A DNA stretch of 64,000 bases from Pseudomonas cerasi (GCF_900074915.1 NZ_LT222319.1:4869001-4933000); one strand, 5' to 3'. Counted from the stretch's first letter, positions 38,100 through 47,766 are shown. Numbers and translations: made by a program. Notes: generated from the sequence alone by a model not told the origin.

Positions 38100-39286
38100 G
38101 CCAGAGCCTGAGCCAGACTTTCCTGGCAATCACCCGTAACAATACCGACCTGGAGTGGCTGCAAAGTGCTCTGGGTTCGCTGGGTCAGGTGGTCAGTGCC
38201 GGTACGGGCAGCCTCGACGACCTCCTGGCGCTGGTGGACGTAACGTTTGCCAGTGTGGTGTTCGTCGGGCTCGACCGTGAGCATTTGATGACTCAGAGCG
38301 CCCTGATCGAAAGTGCGCTGGAAGCCAAGCCGATGCTGGCCATCGTTGCGCTCGGCGATGGCATGGACAACCAGTTGGTGCTTAACGCCATGCGCGCCGG
38401 GGCCAGGGACTTCGTTGCCTACGGGTCCCGCTCCAGTGAGGTCGCCGGCCTGGTCAGACGTCTGAGCAAGCGCCTTCCCGCTGTGACGCCCAACCCGAAC
38501 ATGAGCGGCCTGTCGGTGCTGTACGGTGTGCAAAGCGATGACGACGGGGCCTTGATCGCGACGCACCTGGCGATGGTCGTGCACAAGACCGGCCAGCGCA
38601 CACTGCTGCTGGACCTCGGCCTGCCACGCGGCGACAGCCTGTTGATGCTCGGTCTTGAATCGACCTTCAGCTTCGGTGACGCCCTGCGCCATTTGCGCAG
38701 GCTCGATGCAACGCTGATCGACAGCGCCTTCACCACCAGCGAAAGCGGCCTGCGCATTCTGGCCTACAGCGAAGCCGACGATCATCTGGAACAGTCCAGC
38801 GCCGCCGAGCTTTATATGCTGCTCAGCGCACTGCGCCAGCATTTTCAGCATGTGGTCGTGAACCTGGTGGGGCAGCCGGACAGCGAGGCCTTGCGCTCGC
38901 TGGTCAGCCATTGCGATCAGTTGCTGTGGTACACCGACCAGAGCGTGCTGGGCTGTCGACGCAACCTGACGGTGCTCAACAACTGGCGCGAAAAAGGCAT
39001 GAAAATGCAGCACGCCAGCCTGCTGGTCGATCGCTATCAGCGCTCGGTTGCACCCAATTCCGAAACCGTGAGCAAAACCTTCGGCCTGCCGGTGCTGGCG
39101 GTACTGCCGCTTGCCCCGGAACTGCGCCTCAACGCCAAGAATCAGGGCGTGACGCTGTTCGAACTGGCCTCACGCGACGCACTGTGCTCCGGGCTGCGGC
39201 GGCTTGGCGAGCATTTGGCACGGCATGCCGAGGCACGCGAGAAACCCGATCAGGGCTGGCTCGCTCGACTGTGGGGGAACCGGTAA
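38096..39286 (+). CDS. tadZ: Pilus localisation protein TadZ/CpaE
   Basis: 396 residues. The N-terminal about 130 residues form an atypical receiver-like domain (VVFVGLDREHLMTQSALIES). The rest is a MinD/ParA-like fold with LLLDLGLPRGDS. The P-loop position reads GVQSDDDGALIATHLA and lacks the GKT/S lysine, so ATP hydrolysis by the normal mechanism is doubtful. TadZ directs the pilus machine to its place, often the pole. It overlaps rcpA by 4 bases and tadA by one. Confidence 0.85.
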   Translation: MSQSLSQTFLAITRNNTDLEWLQSALGSLGQVVSAGTGSLDDLLALVDVTFASVVFVGLDREHLMTQSALIESALEAKPMLAIVALGDGMDNQLVLNAMRAGARDFVAYGSRSSEVAGLVRRLSKRLPAVTPNPNMSGLSVLYGVQSDDDGALIATHLAMVVHKTGQRTLLLDLGLPRGDSLLMLGLESTFSFGDALRHLRRLDATLIDSAFTTSESGLRILAYSEADDHLEQSSAAELYMLLSALRQHFQHVVVNLVGQPDSEALRSLVSHCDQLLWYTDQSVLGCRRNLTVLNNWREKGMKMQHASLLVDRYQRSVAPNSETVSKTFGLPVLAVLPLAPELRLNAKNQGVTLFELASRDALCSGLRRLGEHLARHAEAREKPDQGWLARLWGNR

Positions 39287-40542
39287 TGGCGGAGAAACTG
39301 TTTGGCGTCTCATCGCGCACGCAAGGCAAGCCTGACGACGGGCAAGGCCTGAAACTGGTGCTGCACCGTTACATCATCGATGGCATGGAGGAAAGCGGCA
39401 AAAGTCTGCTCGAAGGCTCAAGGCCAGCCCTGGCGCAATTCGTCATCGACAAGGTGGCCGAATACGTCGCACGGCTGCGGCTGGCCATCTCGCGTTACGA
39501 AATGGAGCGCCTGGCTGAAGAGCTGGTCGATGAACTGACCGGCTTCGGCCCACTGGAAGTGCTGCTGCGCGACACTTCGGTGACGGAAATTCTGGTCAAC
39601 GGGCCAGGCAAGGTATTTGTCGAGCGCGACGGCGTGCTGCACCACACCGACCTGCGCTTTATCGATTCACACCATGTCGAGCGCGTGATGCAGCGCATCC
39701 TGGCACCACTCGGGCGCCGCCTGGACGAATCCTCACCGATGGTCGATGCGCGTCTGCCCGATGGCAGCCGGGTCAACGCGATCATTCCGCCCATCGCGCT
39801 GGACGGCCCATGTCTGTCGATCCGGAAGTTTCGCAAGGACATGCTCAAGAGCGCTGACCTGGTGGCCATGCAGACCATCGATCAGTCGATTTTCGAATTC
39901 TTCCAGGAGGCCGTCGGCAAACGCTGCAACATTCTGGTCAGCGGCGGCACCGGCACGGGCAAGACCACCATGCTCAACGTGCTGAGCCAGTTGATCGACA
40001 GCAATCAGCGGCTGGTCACCATCGAGGACGTCGCCGAGTTGCAGCTCAGTCACCCGCATGTGGTGCGCCTGGAAACCCGCCCGCCCAACGCCGAAGGGCA
40101 TGGCGAGGTGCGCGCCAGCGACCTGATCCGCAACTCGCTGCGGATGCGCCCGGACCGCATCATCCTCGGCGAGATCCGCGGTGTCGAAGTGCTGGACGTG
40201 TTGACGGCGATGAACACCGGCCACGACGGTTCGATGAGTACCGTGCACGCCAACAATGCACAGGATGCCCTGCTGCGCCTGGAAACGCTGGTGGGCCTGA
40301 CCGGGCGGCTGATCCCGGAAAAGACCCTGCGCCAGATGGTCTGCGCGGCACTGGATGTGATTATCCAACTGACGCGTCTGCCTGACGGGCGCCGCTGTGT
40401 CAGTGAAGTGGTGGAAGTGGTCGGCATACGCGATGACATCTATGTCACCAATACCCTGTTCCGCGTTGATCGTCGCACCGGGGTCGGCTTCATGCGCGAA
40501 GCGGCCCACGCTGCCGGCGACAAGCTGCGGCCTGGCTACTGA
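39286..40542 (+). CDS. tadA: Tad secretion ATPase TadA/CpaF
   Basis: 418 residues of the GspE/VirB11 family. Walker A is GGTGTGKTT with Lys226; an Asp box, a Walker B region (IILGEIRGVEVLDVL) and a His box (STVHANN) follow. It powers Flp pilus assembly from the cytoplasm. The ATG overlaps the tadZ stop codon by one base; an in-frame upstream extension is only read-through over tadZ. Confidence 0.95.
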   Translation: MAEKLFGVSSRTQGKPDDGQGLKLVLHRYIIDGMEESGKSLLEGSRPALAQFVIDKVAEYVARLRLAISRYEMERLAEELVDELTGFGPLEVLLRDTSVTEILVNGPGKVFVERDGVLHHTDLRFIDSHHVERVMQRILAPLGRRLDESSPMVDARLPDGSRVNAIIPPIALDGPCLSIRKFRKDMLKSADLVAMQTIDQSIFEFFQEAVGKRCNILVSGGTGTGKTTMLNVLSQLIDSNQRLVTIEDVAELQLSHPHVVRLETRPPNAEGHGEVRASDLIRNSLRMRPDRIILGEIRGVEVLDVLTAMNTGHDGSMSTVHANNAQDALLRLETLVGLTGRLIPEKTLRQMVCAALDVIIQLTRLPDGRRCVSEVVEVVGIRDDIYVTNTLFRVDRRTGVGFMREAAHAAGDKLRPGY

Positions 40543-40560
40543 CATGACCAGAGAGTCGGC

Positions 40561-41445
40561 ATGAGTGCGTCACTGGTACTGGGCCTGATCTCCGTGATGC
40601 TGCTGATGGCGTCCATCCGCATGTTCTATCTGGCGCTCAACCAGGGTGCCAGTGAGCGGGTCAGGCAGCGGCTGATGGCCGGGCAAGTGCAACCCGTGGT
40701 CGAAAAGACCGGCTGGACCTACCTGGATCGGGCCTTTTTGCGCGCCGGGCTGGGACAGCCGACCAAGCGCGCGGGCCTGGCCTTGACGCTGTATGCGCTG
40801 CTGATACTGATCGGCTACGCAACGGCGGGGGGCGTCGGCGCGATCAGCGTCATGCTGGCGGTGCCTTTGACACTGCGCCTGTTCGTTTCGTGGCGCTATG
40901 AGGTGCGCGTGCGCCGCATGATCCAGCAACTGCCGCAATTGCTCGACCATACCGTGCGCAGCCTCAAGTCCGGCAGAACCCTGGCCGACGCCGTACTGCA
41001 CGGCATCGATGCCACGGACCAGCCGCTCAAGGACGGCATGAGCCGGATCGAGCGTAACGTACAGCTGGGCGTCAGCCTGCCGGATGCGGCGAGGGATTTT
41101 GCCGAACTGTATGAGCGCGACGAGTTTCACCTGTTCGCCATCGGCTTGCGGGTCAATCACCGTTATGGCGGCAATGCCAGCGAACTGATGGAAAACCTGA
41201 TCAAGCTGATTCGCGATCGGGAACAGGCCGGCCGTCAATTGCGCGCCATGACCGGCGAAACCCGCATGACTGCGTTGGTGCTGGCCCTGCTGCCGATCAC
41301 CATGGCCGGTTACTTTCTGGCGGTGAACCCCAGTTATCTGCTGCATATGTGGGACGACGACAGCGGCAAGATCATGCTGAGCATGGCCTTCGCGCTGCAG
41401 GTCACGGGGTGCGTGGTGCTGTGGCGCATGTTGAGGAGCATTTGA
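40561..41445 (+). CDS. tadB: Tad platform protein TadB
   Basis: 294 residues, a GspF-type inner-membrane protein with helices at the N-terminus, near residues 80-105 and at the C-terminus. The T2SSF domain (QLPQLLDHTVRSLKSGRTL) sits in the middle. Together with TadC it forms the platform driven by TadA. It begins 18 bases after tadA and ends one base before tadC. Confidence 0.93.
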   Translation: MSASLVLGLISVMLLMASIRMFYLALNQGASERVRQRLMAGQVQPVVEKTGWTYLDRAFLRAGLGQPTKRAGLALTLYALLILIGYATAGGVGAISVMLAVPLTLRLFVSWRYEVRVRRMIQQLPQLLDHTVRSLKSGRTLADAVLHGIDATDQPLKDGMSRIERNVQLGVSLPDAARDFAELYERDEFHLFAIGLRVNHRYGGNASELMENLIKLIRDREQAGRQLRAMTGETRMTALVLALLPITMAGYFLAVNPSYLLHMWDDDSGKIMLSMAFALQVTGCVVLWRMLRSI

Positions 41446-41446
41446 G

Positions 41447-42331
41447 ATGGAACTGGTATTCGCTGCCATGATGCTTGCCGCTGCAGCATTTCTGCTGTTG
41501 TCCGGCGTAGCCCGTCAACGCCGCAATGAACGTCTGGTGGCCAGGCGCTTGAGGGGCCAAGTGATCCGCGAAAGCCGCATCGGCAGCCTGTTGCGCTTGC
41601 TCGGCGATACCCGCATAGGCCAACGCAGCATCAGCCTGGATTCGGAAACCCAGATACTGCTCAACCGCATCGGCTGGCGGCGCGCCAGCAAACGTTCGTT
41701 GTTCGCGGCCTGCCAGGTCGGCGTTCCGGTCGGCCTGATGGTCATAGTCATCCTCGGCCAACTGCTGTTTTTCAAAGGCGTCCAGCAACCACTCATCGCG
41801 CCGATCTTTGCCTTGGGAGTCGGCTATCTGCTGCCCAGGCGGATTCTGGCGGCCGCGGCTCGGCGCCGTCAGAAACAAGTGGTGGTGGAAATCTCTACCT
41901 TTATCCCGCTGCTGCGCATCCTGTTCGAGTCCGGCATGGCGGTCGAGCAGGCCCTTCGCGTGCTCAGCAACGAAGGCAAGGACCTGTTACCGGTGCTGTC
42001 CGAGGAAATCCGCGTAGTGCTGGTGCGCGTCGACTCCGGCCTGGAGCTGGGCGAAGAACTGAGAAAAACCGCTGCCCTGCTGGCTGTCGACGAGTTGAGC
42101 GACACTTGTGTGATCCTCAATCAACTGATTCATCAGGGCGGCGGCGCGTTGAAGTCTCTGCTCACGCTCAAGCAACTGATCGACGACCGACGCCTGACCC
42201 GTCTGCAGGAATACATTTCCAAACTCTCGGCAAAGATGTCGGTGGTCATGATGGTGTTTCTGTTCCCCGCCCTGCTGATTGTGCTGGCCGGGCCAGGATT
42301 CATGGCAATAAGCCGCGCACTGGGCAGTTGA
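41447..42331 (+). CDS. tadC: Tad platform protein TadC
   Basis: 294 residues, the second GspF-type protein. The T2SSF domain contains VVVEISTFIPLLRILFESGMAVEQALRVL, with membrane helices before and after. Its length equals that of TadB, and its start is one base after the tadB stop codon. It pairs with TadB in the inner-membrane platform. Confidence 0.93.
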   Translation: MELVFAAMMLAAAAFLLLSGVARQRRNERLVARRLRGQVIRESRIGSLLRLLGDTRIGQRSISLDSETQILLNRIGWRRASKRSLFAACQVGVPVGLMVIVILGQLLFFKGVQQPLIAPIFALGVGYLLPRRILAAAARRRQKQVVVEISTFIPLLRILFESGMAVEQALRVLSNEGKDLLPVLSEEIRVVLVRVDSGLELGEELRKTAALLAVDELSDTCVILNQLIHQGGGALKSLLTLKQLIDDRRLTRLQEYISKLSAKMSVVMMVFLFPALLIVLAGPGFMAISRALGS

Positions 42332-42366
42332 CCCGGTGTTACCCGTGGACGAAAGGACGCATTGCA

Positions 42367-43104
42367 ATGAAACCAGTGATCGTACTACTCGGGCTGTTGT
42401 TGCTGGGCGGATGCGCCAGTGATGGTCGCCCCCTCTGGACGCAGACCACGGCTCAGCCGGGCCAGTGCCCCAAGCTGACCTCGGATCAGGAGTTTTCCCT
42501 GAATCTGGCTCAGAACATGGCCGATGAAGGCCGCCTGCATGCCAGCCTTGCCAACCTGGAAAGCCTGCCCGACAGCCTGGGCGAGGTTCGCCTGCGCAAG
42601 GCCCGGGTGTTGCGGCTTTTGGGCAGCAACGAGGCCGAGCCTCTGTACCGCAGCCTGCTGGGCACCTGCCGGGCAGCCGAGGGTGAGCATGGCCTAGGGC
42701 AACTGGCCGCAGCGCGTGGTGACAACACGCTGGCACAGCAACACCTGCTGATGGCCAGCAAGCTGCAACCGACCGATGAAAAGATCCGTAATGACCTGGG
42801 CGTCGTCTACCTCAATCAGTTGAAACTGGAACAGGCACGCTTTCAGTTCCTGACGGCCATGGAGCTCAAACAATCGGACTCGCTGGCGGCGGTGAACCTG
42901 GCCACGCTGCTGATCTATCAGAATAACTGGACGCAAGCCGCCGAACTGGCGTCGCGGGCCGGGCTGACGCCTGAGCAGGTGACCGATGCCCAGGCGCGTG
43001 CCGAGCAATTGCGGAAGCCCCCTGCCGCTCCTCTAGCATCTGCACGGCCCATTGCGAGCCTGACAGGGCAAAATGATCGTCAGTCCCAGGAGGTACGACC
43101 ATGA
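42367..43104 (+). CDS. tadD: Tad pilotin-like TPR lipoprotein TadD
   Basis: 245 residues from an ATG with AAAGGAC about nine bases upstream. A lipoprotein signal ends in LLGGC. At least three TPR-like repeats follow (about residues 60-200, including NDLGVVYLNQLKLEQARF and NLATLLIYQNNWTQAAEL). TadD is probably the outer-membrane pilotin for RcpA. Its last 4 bases overlap the next gene. Confidence 0.9.
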   Translation: MKPVIVLLGLLLLGGCASDGRPLWTQTTAQPGQCPKLTSDQEFSLNLAQNMADEGRLHASLANLESLPDSLGEVRLRKARVLRLLGSNEAEPLYRSLLGTCRAAEGEHGLGQLAAARGDNTLAQQHLLMASKLQPTDEKIRNDLGVVYLNQLKLEQARFQFLTAMELKQSDSLAAVNLATLLIYQNNWTQAAELASRAGLTPEQVTDAQARAEQLRKPPAAPLASARPIASLTGQNDRQSQEVRP

Positions 43105-43373
43105 AGCGCATCCTATTCACCGGGTGTGTACTGCTGTTGAGCGCAGGTGATGCCTGGGCAGACAACAATGAAACTGCGGCCTCTGAAACCAGACAGACCG
43201 AGACTTGGCTGCAGCTTCAAGCCAGCGGCAAGGCCGCTTCGCCGACGCCGCAGGTCAATACCGCGGCAGAACGTGACCTCAGCCTGCAACGCTGGCTGGA
43301 CACGTATAAGTACAAGATCCCGGATTTTTACGACCAGGAAGCTGGTGGCAGCTTTTCCTCGGGCAAGAAATAA
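43101..43373 (+). CDS. DUF3613 family small exported protein
   Basis: 90 residues with a signal peptide (MKRILFTGCVLLLSAGDAWA-D) and a short conserved region RQTETWLQLQASGKAASP. It overlaps tadD by 4 bases, so it is the last gene of the tad operon here. PA4298, between tadD and tadG in P. aeruginosa, is the likely counterpart. In P. aeruginosa tadG follows; here the next gene is dsbD and tadG lies in the other block. Confidence 0.82.
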   Translation: MKRILFTGCVLLLSAGDAWADNNETAASETRQTETWLQLQASGKAASPTPQVNTAAERDLSLQRWLDTYKYKIPDFYDQEAGGSFSSGKK

Positions 43374-43385
43374 TTCCGGCACGTC

Positions 43386-43409
43386 GTGGGCCTGCTGACA
43401 CCCACTTTT
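43386..43409 (+). terminator. Weak hairpin with T tract after the tad operon
   Basis: Arms GTGGG (43386-43390) and CCCAC (43401-43405) are followed by TTTT. The stem is only 5 bases, so termination efficiency is uncertain. Confidence 0.35.
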
Positions 43410-43478
43410 ACAACCTGCCCTCGGCACGCCGCTGGGCACTCCGTTATCATGCGCAGACTTTCGAGATTCGAGACTGCC

Positions 43479-45266
43479 ATGCGCCGTTTGTTATGCCTGC
43501 TGTTATTGATCCTGGCCCTACCCGCCTCCGGCGCCGGTCTGCTGGACAGCCGACCTTCATCCACGCTGGGCGGCGGCTCGCTGGATAACAGCAAGGACTT
43601 CCTGCCAGTGCGTCAGGCCTTTCAGTTGAGCCTGATCGAAACGACGCAGGAGTCGATCAAGCTGAGGCTGGTCGCCACCGATGGCTACTACCTGTATCGC
43701 CACCGCTTTCAGTTCCGCACCGAGCCTGCCGACATCGGCCTTGGCGAAGCGCAACTGCCCAAGGGCGAGCAGAAACACGACGAGTATTTTGGCGATGTCG
43801 AGGTCTATCACGGCATTCTCGATATCGACCTGCCACGCAAACCCGGCGAACAGCGCCCCTTCACCCTCGCCATCACGTACCAGGGCTGCGCCGACAAGGG
43901 CTTGTGCTATCCACCTGAAACCGAGCGTTTGAGCATTGGCGACGTAGCCGCCAGCCCGAGCGGCCAGGCGTCTGCCAGCGCAGCCACAGCGGCCGCCTGG
44001 AGCTGGAAAGAACTGGCGCTGTTTTTTCTCGCGGGCGTAGGCCTGACCTTCACACCGTGTGTACTGCCGATGTTGCCGATTCTGTCCGGCGTGGTGCTGC
44101 GCGGCCAGGTTGGCGGGTTGCGCGGGCTGAGCCTGTCTCTGGCTTACGTACTGCCGATGGCGGCGTGCTTTGCCCTGCTGGGCGCGCTGATGGGTGTGTT
44201 CGGCGCAGGCCTTAACCTGCAGGCGCGCTTGCAATCGGCCTGGGTACTGGTGCCGTTCTCGGCATTTTTCGTGATCTTCGCCATTGCCATGTTCGGCGCC
44301 TTCGAACTGCGCCTGCCGCAGTCCATCAGCTCTCGTCTGGACCGTATCGCCGGCAAGACCCAGGGCGGTTCATTGTGGGGTGCAGCGGTGCTGGGCGTGG
44401 TCTCCAGCCTGTTGGTGTCACCTTGCGTATCGGCGCCTCTGGCCGGTGCGCTGTTGTATATCAGCGCCAGCGGCGATGCACTCGGCGGCGCTCTGAAACT
44501 GTTCGCGCTGGGCCTGGGCATGGGCGCGCCGCTGTTGCTGATCGCAACCGGTGGTGCCACATGGCTGCCGAAAAGCGGCCCTTGGCTGGTGACGGTTAAA
44601 AACGCCATCGGTGTGCTGCTGCTGGGGCTGGCCATCGGTCTGCTGAGCCGCGTACTGCCAGGGCAAGTCACGCTGTTGCTGGTGGGTCTGTTGTCGGCCG
44701 GTGTCGCACTGTTTCTCGGCACCCTGGAATTCAATGTCAAAACCACACGGCAGAAACTCGCCCAACTGCTGGGGCTGGCGCTGCTGGTCTATGCGCTGGC
44801 GTGCTGGTACGGCGCGCTGTCCGGGCAGACCGACCCCATGCGCCCGCTGGGCCGCGAGTACGCCACGGCGAATAACGGAGCGTTAGCTCCGGCCGCCTCA
44901 CAGTGGCAGACGATCACCACCTCCGCCGAACTGGACCGTGTGATGCAGGAAGCCCGGCGCGAGGGCAAACCGCTGGTGCTCGACTGGTATGCCGACTGGT
45001 GCATCAGTTGCAAGGTCATCGAACACGAAGTCCTGCCTGACCCGAGTGTGGTCGCCCGCTTGTCGGGTTACAAGCAGGTGCGTTTCGACATGACCGACAG
45101 CAACGCAGAGCAACGCGCCCTGCTTGACCGGTACAAGCTGTTTGGCCCGCCAGCGCTGCTTTTCTTCGATAAAAACGGCGAAGAACTGCAAACTGTACGG
45201 GTCGTCGGCGAAATCGACGCTGCAGGCCTGATCGAGCGTCTGAACAGCGCCAATGACCAAAACTGA
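43479..45266 (+). CDS. dsbD: Thiol:disulfide interchange protein DsbD
   Basis: 595 residues from the ATG that gives a clean signal peptide (LLCLLLLILALPASGAG). Three parts are seen: a periplasmic alpha domain with the redox pair in CADKGLC; an eight-helix membrane domain with FTPCVLPMLP and SPCVSAPLAG; and a C-terminal thioredoxin domain with ADWCISCK. It passes electrons from cytoplasmic thioredoxin to periplasmic DsbC and cytochrome c maturation proteins. Further upstream starts in the same frame, at 43386 and 43449, are less likely. It corresponds to dipZ (PA4845). Confidence 0.95.
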   Translation: MRRLLCLLLLILALPASGAGLLDSRPSSTLGGGSLDNSKDFLPVRQAFQLSLIETTQESIKLRLVATDGYYLYRHRFQFRTEPADIGLGEAQLPKGEQKHDEYFGDVEVYHGILDIDLPRKPGEQRPFTLAITYQGCADKGLCYPPETERLSIGDVAASPSGQASASAATAAAWSWKELALFFLAGVGLTFTPCVLPMLPILSGVVLRGQVGGLRGLSLSLAYVLPMAACFALLGALMGVFGAGLNLQARLQSAWVLVPFSAFFVIFAIAMFGAFELRLPQSISSRLDRIAGKTQGGSLWGAAVLGVVSSLLVSPCVSAPLAGALLYISASGDALGGALKLFALGLGMGAPLLLIATGGATWLPKSGPWLVTVKNAIGVLLLGLAIGLLSRVLPGQVTLLLVGLLSAGVALFLGTLEFNVKTTRQKLAQLLGLALLVYALACWYGALSGQTDPMRPLGREYATANNGALAPAASQWQTITTSAELDRVMQEARREGKPLVLDWYADWCISCKVIEHEVLPDPSVVARLSGYKQVRFDMTDSNAEQRALLDRYKLFGPPALLFFDKNGEELQTVRVVGEIDAAGLIERLNSANDQN

Positions 45267-45395
45267 TCCCTGAGTCATAAACTTTGCGCGAATATCGCTC
45301 ATTGTGCTGGCTACTGTTGTTAACTGGACAGTCCACTGCCCTTCCGGCATAGTCGCCGGGCGTAAACCGCTCGCAGACAATAAAAGGAACACGCA

Positions 45396-45848
45396 ATGGC
45401 GACTATCCTGGTCCTCCACGGACCCAACCTGAACCTGCTGGGCACTCGGGAACCCGGGGTCTACGGCACTATCACCCTGCCTCAGATCAATCAGGACCTG
45501 GAGCAGCGCGCTCGCGATGCCGGTCACCATCTGATGTATCTGCAAAGCAACGCCGAGTACGAACTGATCGACCGCATTCACGCCGCTCGCGGTGAGGGTG
45601 TGGATTTTATTTTGATCAATCCGGCTGCTTTTACGCACACCAGCGTTGCAATACGTGACGCGCTGATGGGAGTGAGCATCCCATTCATCGAAGTGCATTT
45701 ATCGAACGTGCACAAACGCGAACCTTTCCGCCATCACTCCTACTTTTCAGATGTCGCTGTAGGAGTGATCTGCGGCCTTGGCGCCAGCGGTTACCGACTG
45801 GCCCTGGAAGCCGCCCTGGAACAACTGGCCGCCAGTGCCAAGCCATGA
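45396..45848 (+). CDS. aroQ: Type II 3-dehydroquinate dehydratase
   Basis: 150 residues, the normal length. LHGPNLNLLGTREPGVYG holds the catalytic Tyr and the flexible lid Arg, and EVHLSNVHKREPFRHHSY holds the active-site His and the substrate-binding residues. It dehydrates 3-dehydroquinate to 3-dehydroshikimate. The start ATG follows AAAAGGAAC. It lies just upstream of accB-accC, the standard pseudomonad order. Confidence 0.97.
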   Translation: MATILVLHGPNLNLLGTREPGVYGTITLPQINQDLEQRARDAGHHLMYLQSNAEYELIDRIHAARGEGVDFILINPAAFTHTSVAIRDALMGVSIPFIEVHLSNVHKREPFRHHSYFSDVAVGVICGLGASGYRLALEAALEQLAASAKP

Positions 45849-45924
45849 TGAGTCCAGCCTGAAGCTGACCATATGGCTTGAGCCGGCCGACACATTGCCC
45901 TTACAGAACCTTGGGAGTTGATTA

Positions 45925-46386
45925 ATGGATATTCGCAAAGTCAAGAAACTGATCGAATTGCTGGAAGAGTCCGGCATCGACGAGCTGGAAATCCGTGAAG
46001 GCGAGGAATCCGTACGGATCAGCCGCCACAGCAAGACTCCGGCACAGCCTTACTACGCACCGGCTCCGGTTGCTGCACCTGCAGCCGCTCCGGCTCCGGC
46101 AGCAGCACCGGTTGCGGCCGCTGCAGAAGCGCCATCGGCTCCGAAACTGAACGGCTTTGTAGTCAAGTCGCCAATGGTCGGTACGTTCTACCGTACCCCG
46201 GCGCCTACTTCGCCTGCATTCGTTGAAGTCGGCCAGACCGTCAAGAAAGGCGACACCATCTGCATCGTCGAAGCGATGAAAATGATGAACCACATCCAGG
46301 CAGAAGCCAGCGGTGTGATCGAATCCATCCTGGTAGAAAACGGTCAGCCGGTTGAGTTTGACCAGCCGCTGTTCACAATCGTTTGA
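45925..46386 (+). CDS. accB: Biotin carboxyl carrier protein of acetyl-CoA carboxylase
   Basis: 153 residues. The N-terminal dimerisation part is followed by an Ala/Pro-rich linker (about residues 45-72) and a biotinyl domain with EAMKMMN, in which Lys119 is biotinylated. It carries carboxybiotin between AccC and the transferase in fatty acid synthesis. accC begins 17 bases later. Confidence 0.97.
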   Translation: MDIRKVKKLIELLEESGIDELEIREGEESVRISRHSKTPAQPYYAPAPVAAPAAAPAPAAAPVAAAAEAPSAPKLNGFVVKSPMVGTFYRTPAPTSPAFVEVGQTVKKGDTICIVEAMKMMNHIQAEASGVIESILVENGQPVEFDQPLFTIV

Positions 46387-46403
46387 CCCGGGGAGAGCCT
46401 GCG

Positions 46404-47747
46404 ATGTTGGAAAAAGTTCTGATCGCCAACCGCGGCGAAATTGCCTTGCGCATCTTGCGTGCCTGTAAAGAACTGGGCATCAAGACCGTCGCTGTACACT
46501 CCACAGCAGATCGCGAGCTGATGCACCTGGGCCTGGCAGACGAAACCGTCTGCATCGGTCCGGCACCGGCCAATCTGTCCTACCTGAACATTCCGGCGAT
46601 CATTTCGGCTGCCGAAGTGACCGGCGCCACTGCGATCCACCCGGGTTACGGGTTTCTCGCCGAGAACGCCGACTTCGCCGAACAGGTCGAAAAATCGGGC
46701 TTCGCTTTTATCGGTCCCAAAGCAGACACCATTCGCCTGATGGGCGACAAGGTTTCCGCCAAGGACGCCATGAAGCTGGCCAACGTGCCGACCGTTCCCG
46801 GTTCCGACGGCCCGCTGCCGGAAGACGAGGCAACCGCTCTGCGCATCGGTCGTGAAGTCGGTTACCCAGTGATCATCAAGGCCGCCGGTGGCGGTGGTGG
46901 TCGCGGCATGCGTGTGGTTCATCGCGAAGAAGACCTGATCGAAGCTGCGTCCCAGACCCGCGCCGAAGCAGCGGCCTGGTTCAGCAACCCGATGGTCTAC
47001 CTGGAAAAATACCTGACCAACCCACGTCACGTGGAAGTCCAGGTAATTTCCGACGGTCAGGGCCAGGCCATTCACCTGGGCGATCGCGACTGCTCGCTGC
47101 AGCGCCGTCACCAGAAGGTTCTGGAAGAAGCGCCGGCACCGTTCATCGACGAAAAGGCGCGCGAGGATGTCCTGGCCGCCTGCGTCAAGGCGTGTATCGA
47201 TATCGGCTATCGTGGTGCGGGTACTTTCGAGTTCCTGTACGAAAACGGTCGTTTCTACTTCATCGAAATGAACACCCGTGTTCAGGTGGAGCACCCGGTT
47301 TCGGAAATGGTCACCGGCATCGACATCGTCAAGGAGATGCTCAGCATCGCCGCCGGCAACAAACTGTCGTACACCCAGGATGACGTGGTCATCAAGGGTC
47401 ATGCGCTGGAATGCCGGATCAACGCCGAAGACCCTAAGACCTTCGTGCCAAGCCCTGGTCTGGTCAAGCACTTCCACGCACCGGGCGGCAACGGTGTACG
47501 GGTCGATTCGCACCTGTACAGCGGCTACAAGGTACCGTCCAACTATGACTCGCTGATCGGTAAAGTGATCACTTGGGGCGCGACCCGCGAAGAAGCCATG
47601 GCACGCATGCGCAATGCCCTGGACGAAATCGTGGTCGACGGGATCAAGACCAACATCCCGCTGCACCGCGACCTGACCCGCGATGAAGGCTTCTGCGAAG
47701 GCGGAATCAACATCCACTACCTGGAGCACAAACTGGCCAATCAATAA
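46404..47747 (+). CDS. accC: Acetyl-CoA carboxylase biotin carboxylase subunit
   Basis: 447 residues, the usual length. The sequence starts MLEKVLIANRGEIALRI; the ATP-grasp loop is GGGGGRGMRVV and the active site contains EMNTRVQVEHPV. It carboxylates the biotin on AccB using ATP and bicarbonate. The chosen ATG has GGGGAGAG nine bases ahead; an upstream frame into accB is not needed. Confidence 0.97.
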   Translation: MLEKVLIANRGEIALRILRACKELGIKTVAVHSTADRELMHLGLADETVCIGPAPANLSYLNIPAIISAAEVTGATAIHPGYGFLAENADFAEQVEKSGFAFIGPKADTIRLMGDKVSAKDAMKLANVPTVPGSDGPLPEDEATALRIGREVGYPVIIKAAGGGGGRGMRVVHREEDLIEAASQTRAEAAAWFSNPMVYLEKYLTNPRHVEVQVISDGQGQAIHLGDRDCSLQRRHQKVLEEAPAPFIDEKAREDVLAACVKACIDIGYRGAGTFEFLYENGRFYFIEMNTRVQVEHPVSEMVTGIDIVKEMLSIAAGNKLSYTQDDVVIKGHALECRINAEDPKTFVPSPGLVKHFHAPGGNGVRVDSHLYSGYKVPSNYDSLIGKVITWGATREEAMARMRNALDEIVVDGIKTNIPLHRDLTRDEGFCEGGINIHYLEHKLANQ

Positions 47748-47766
47748 GCCAGTCTGCTTCACCACG

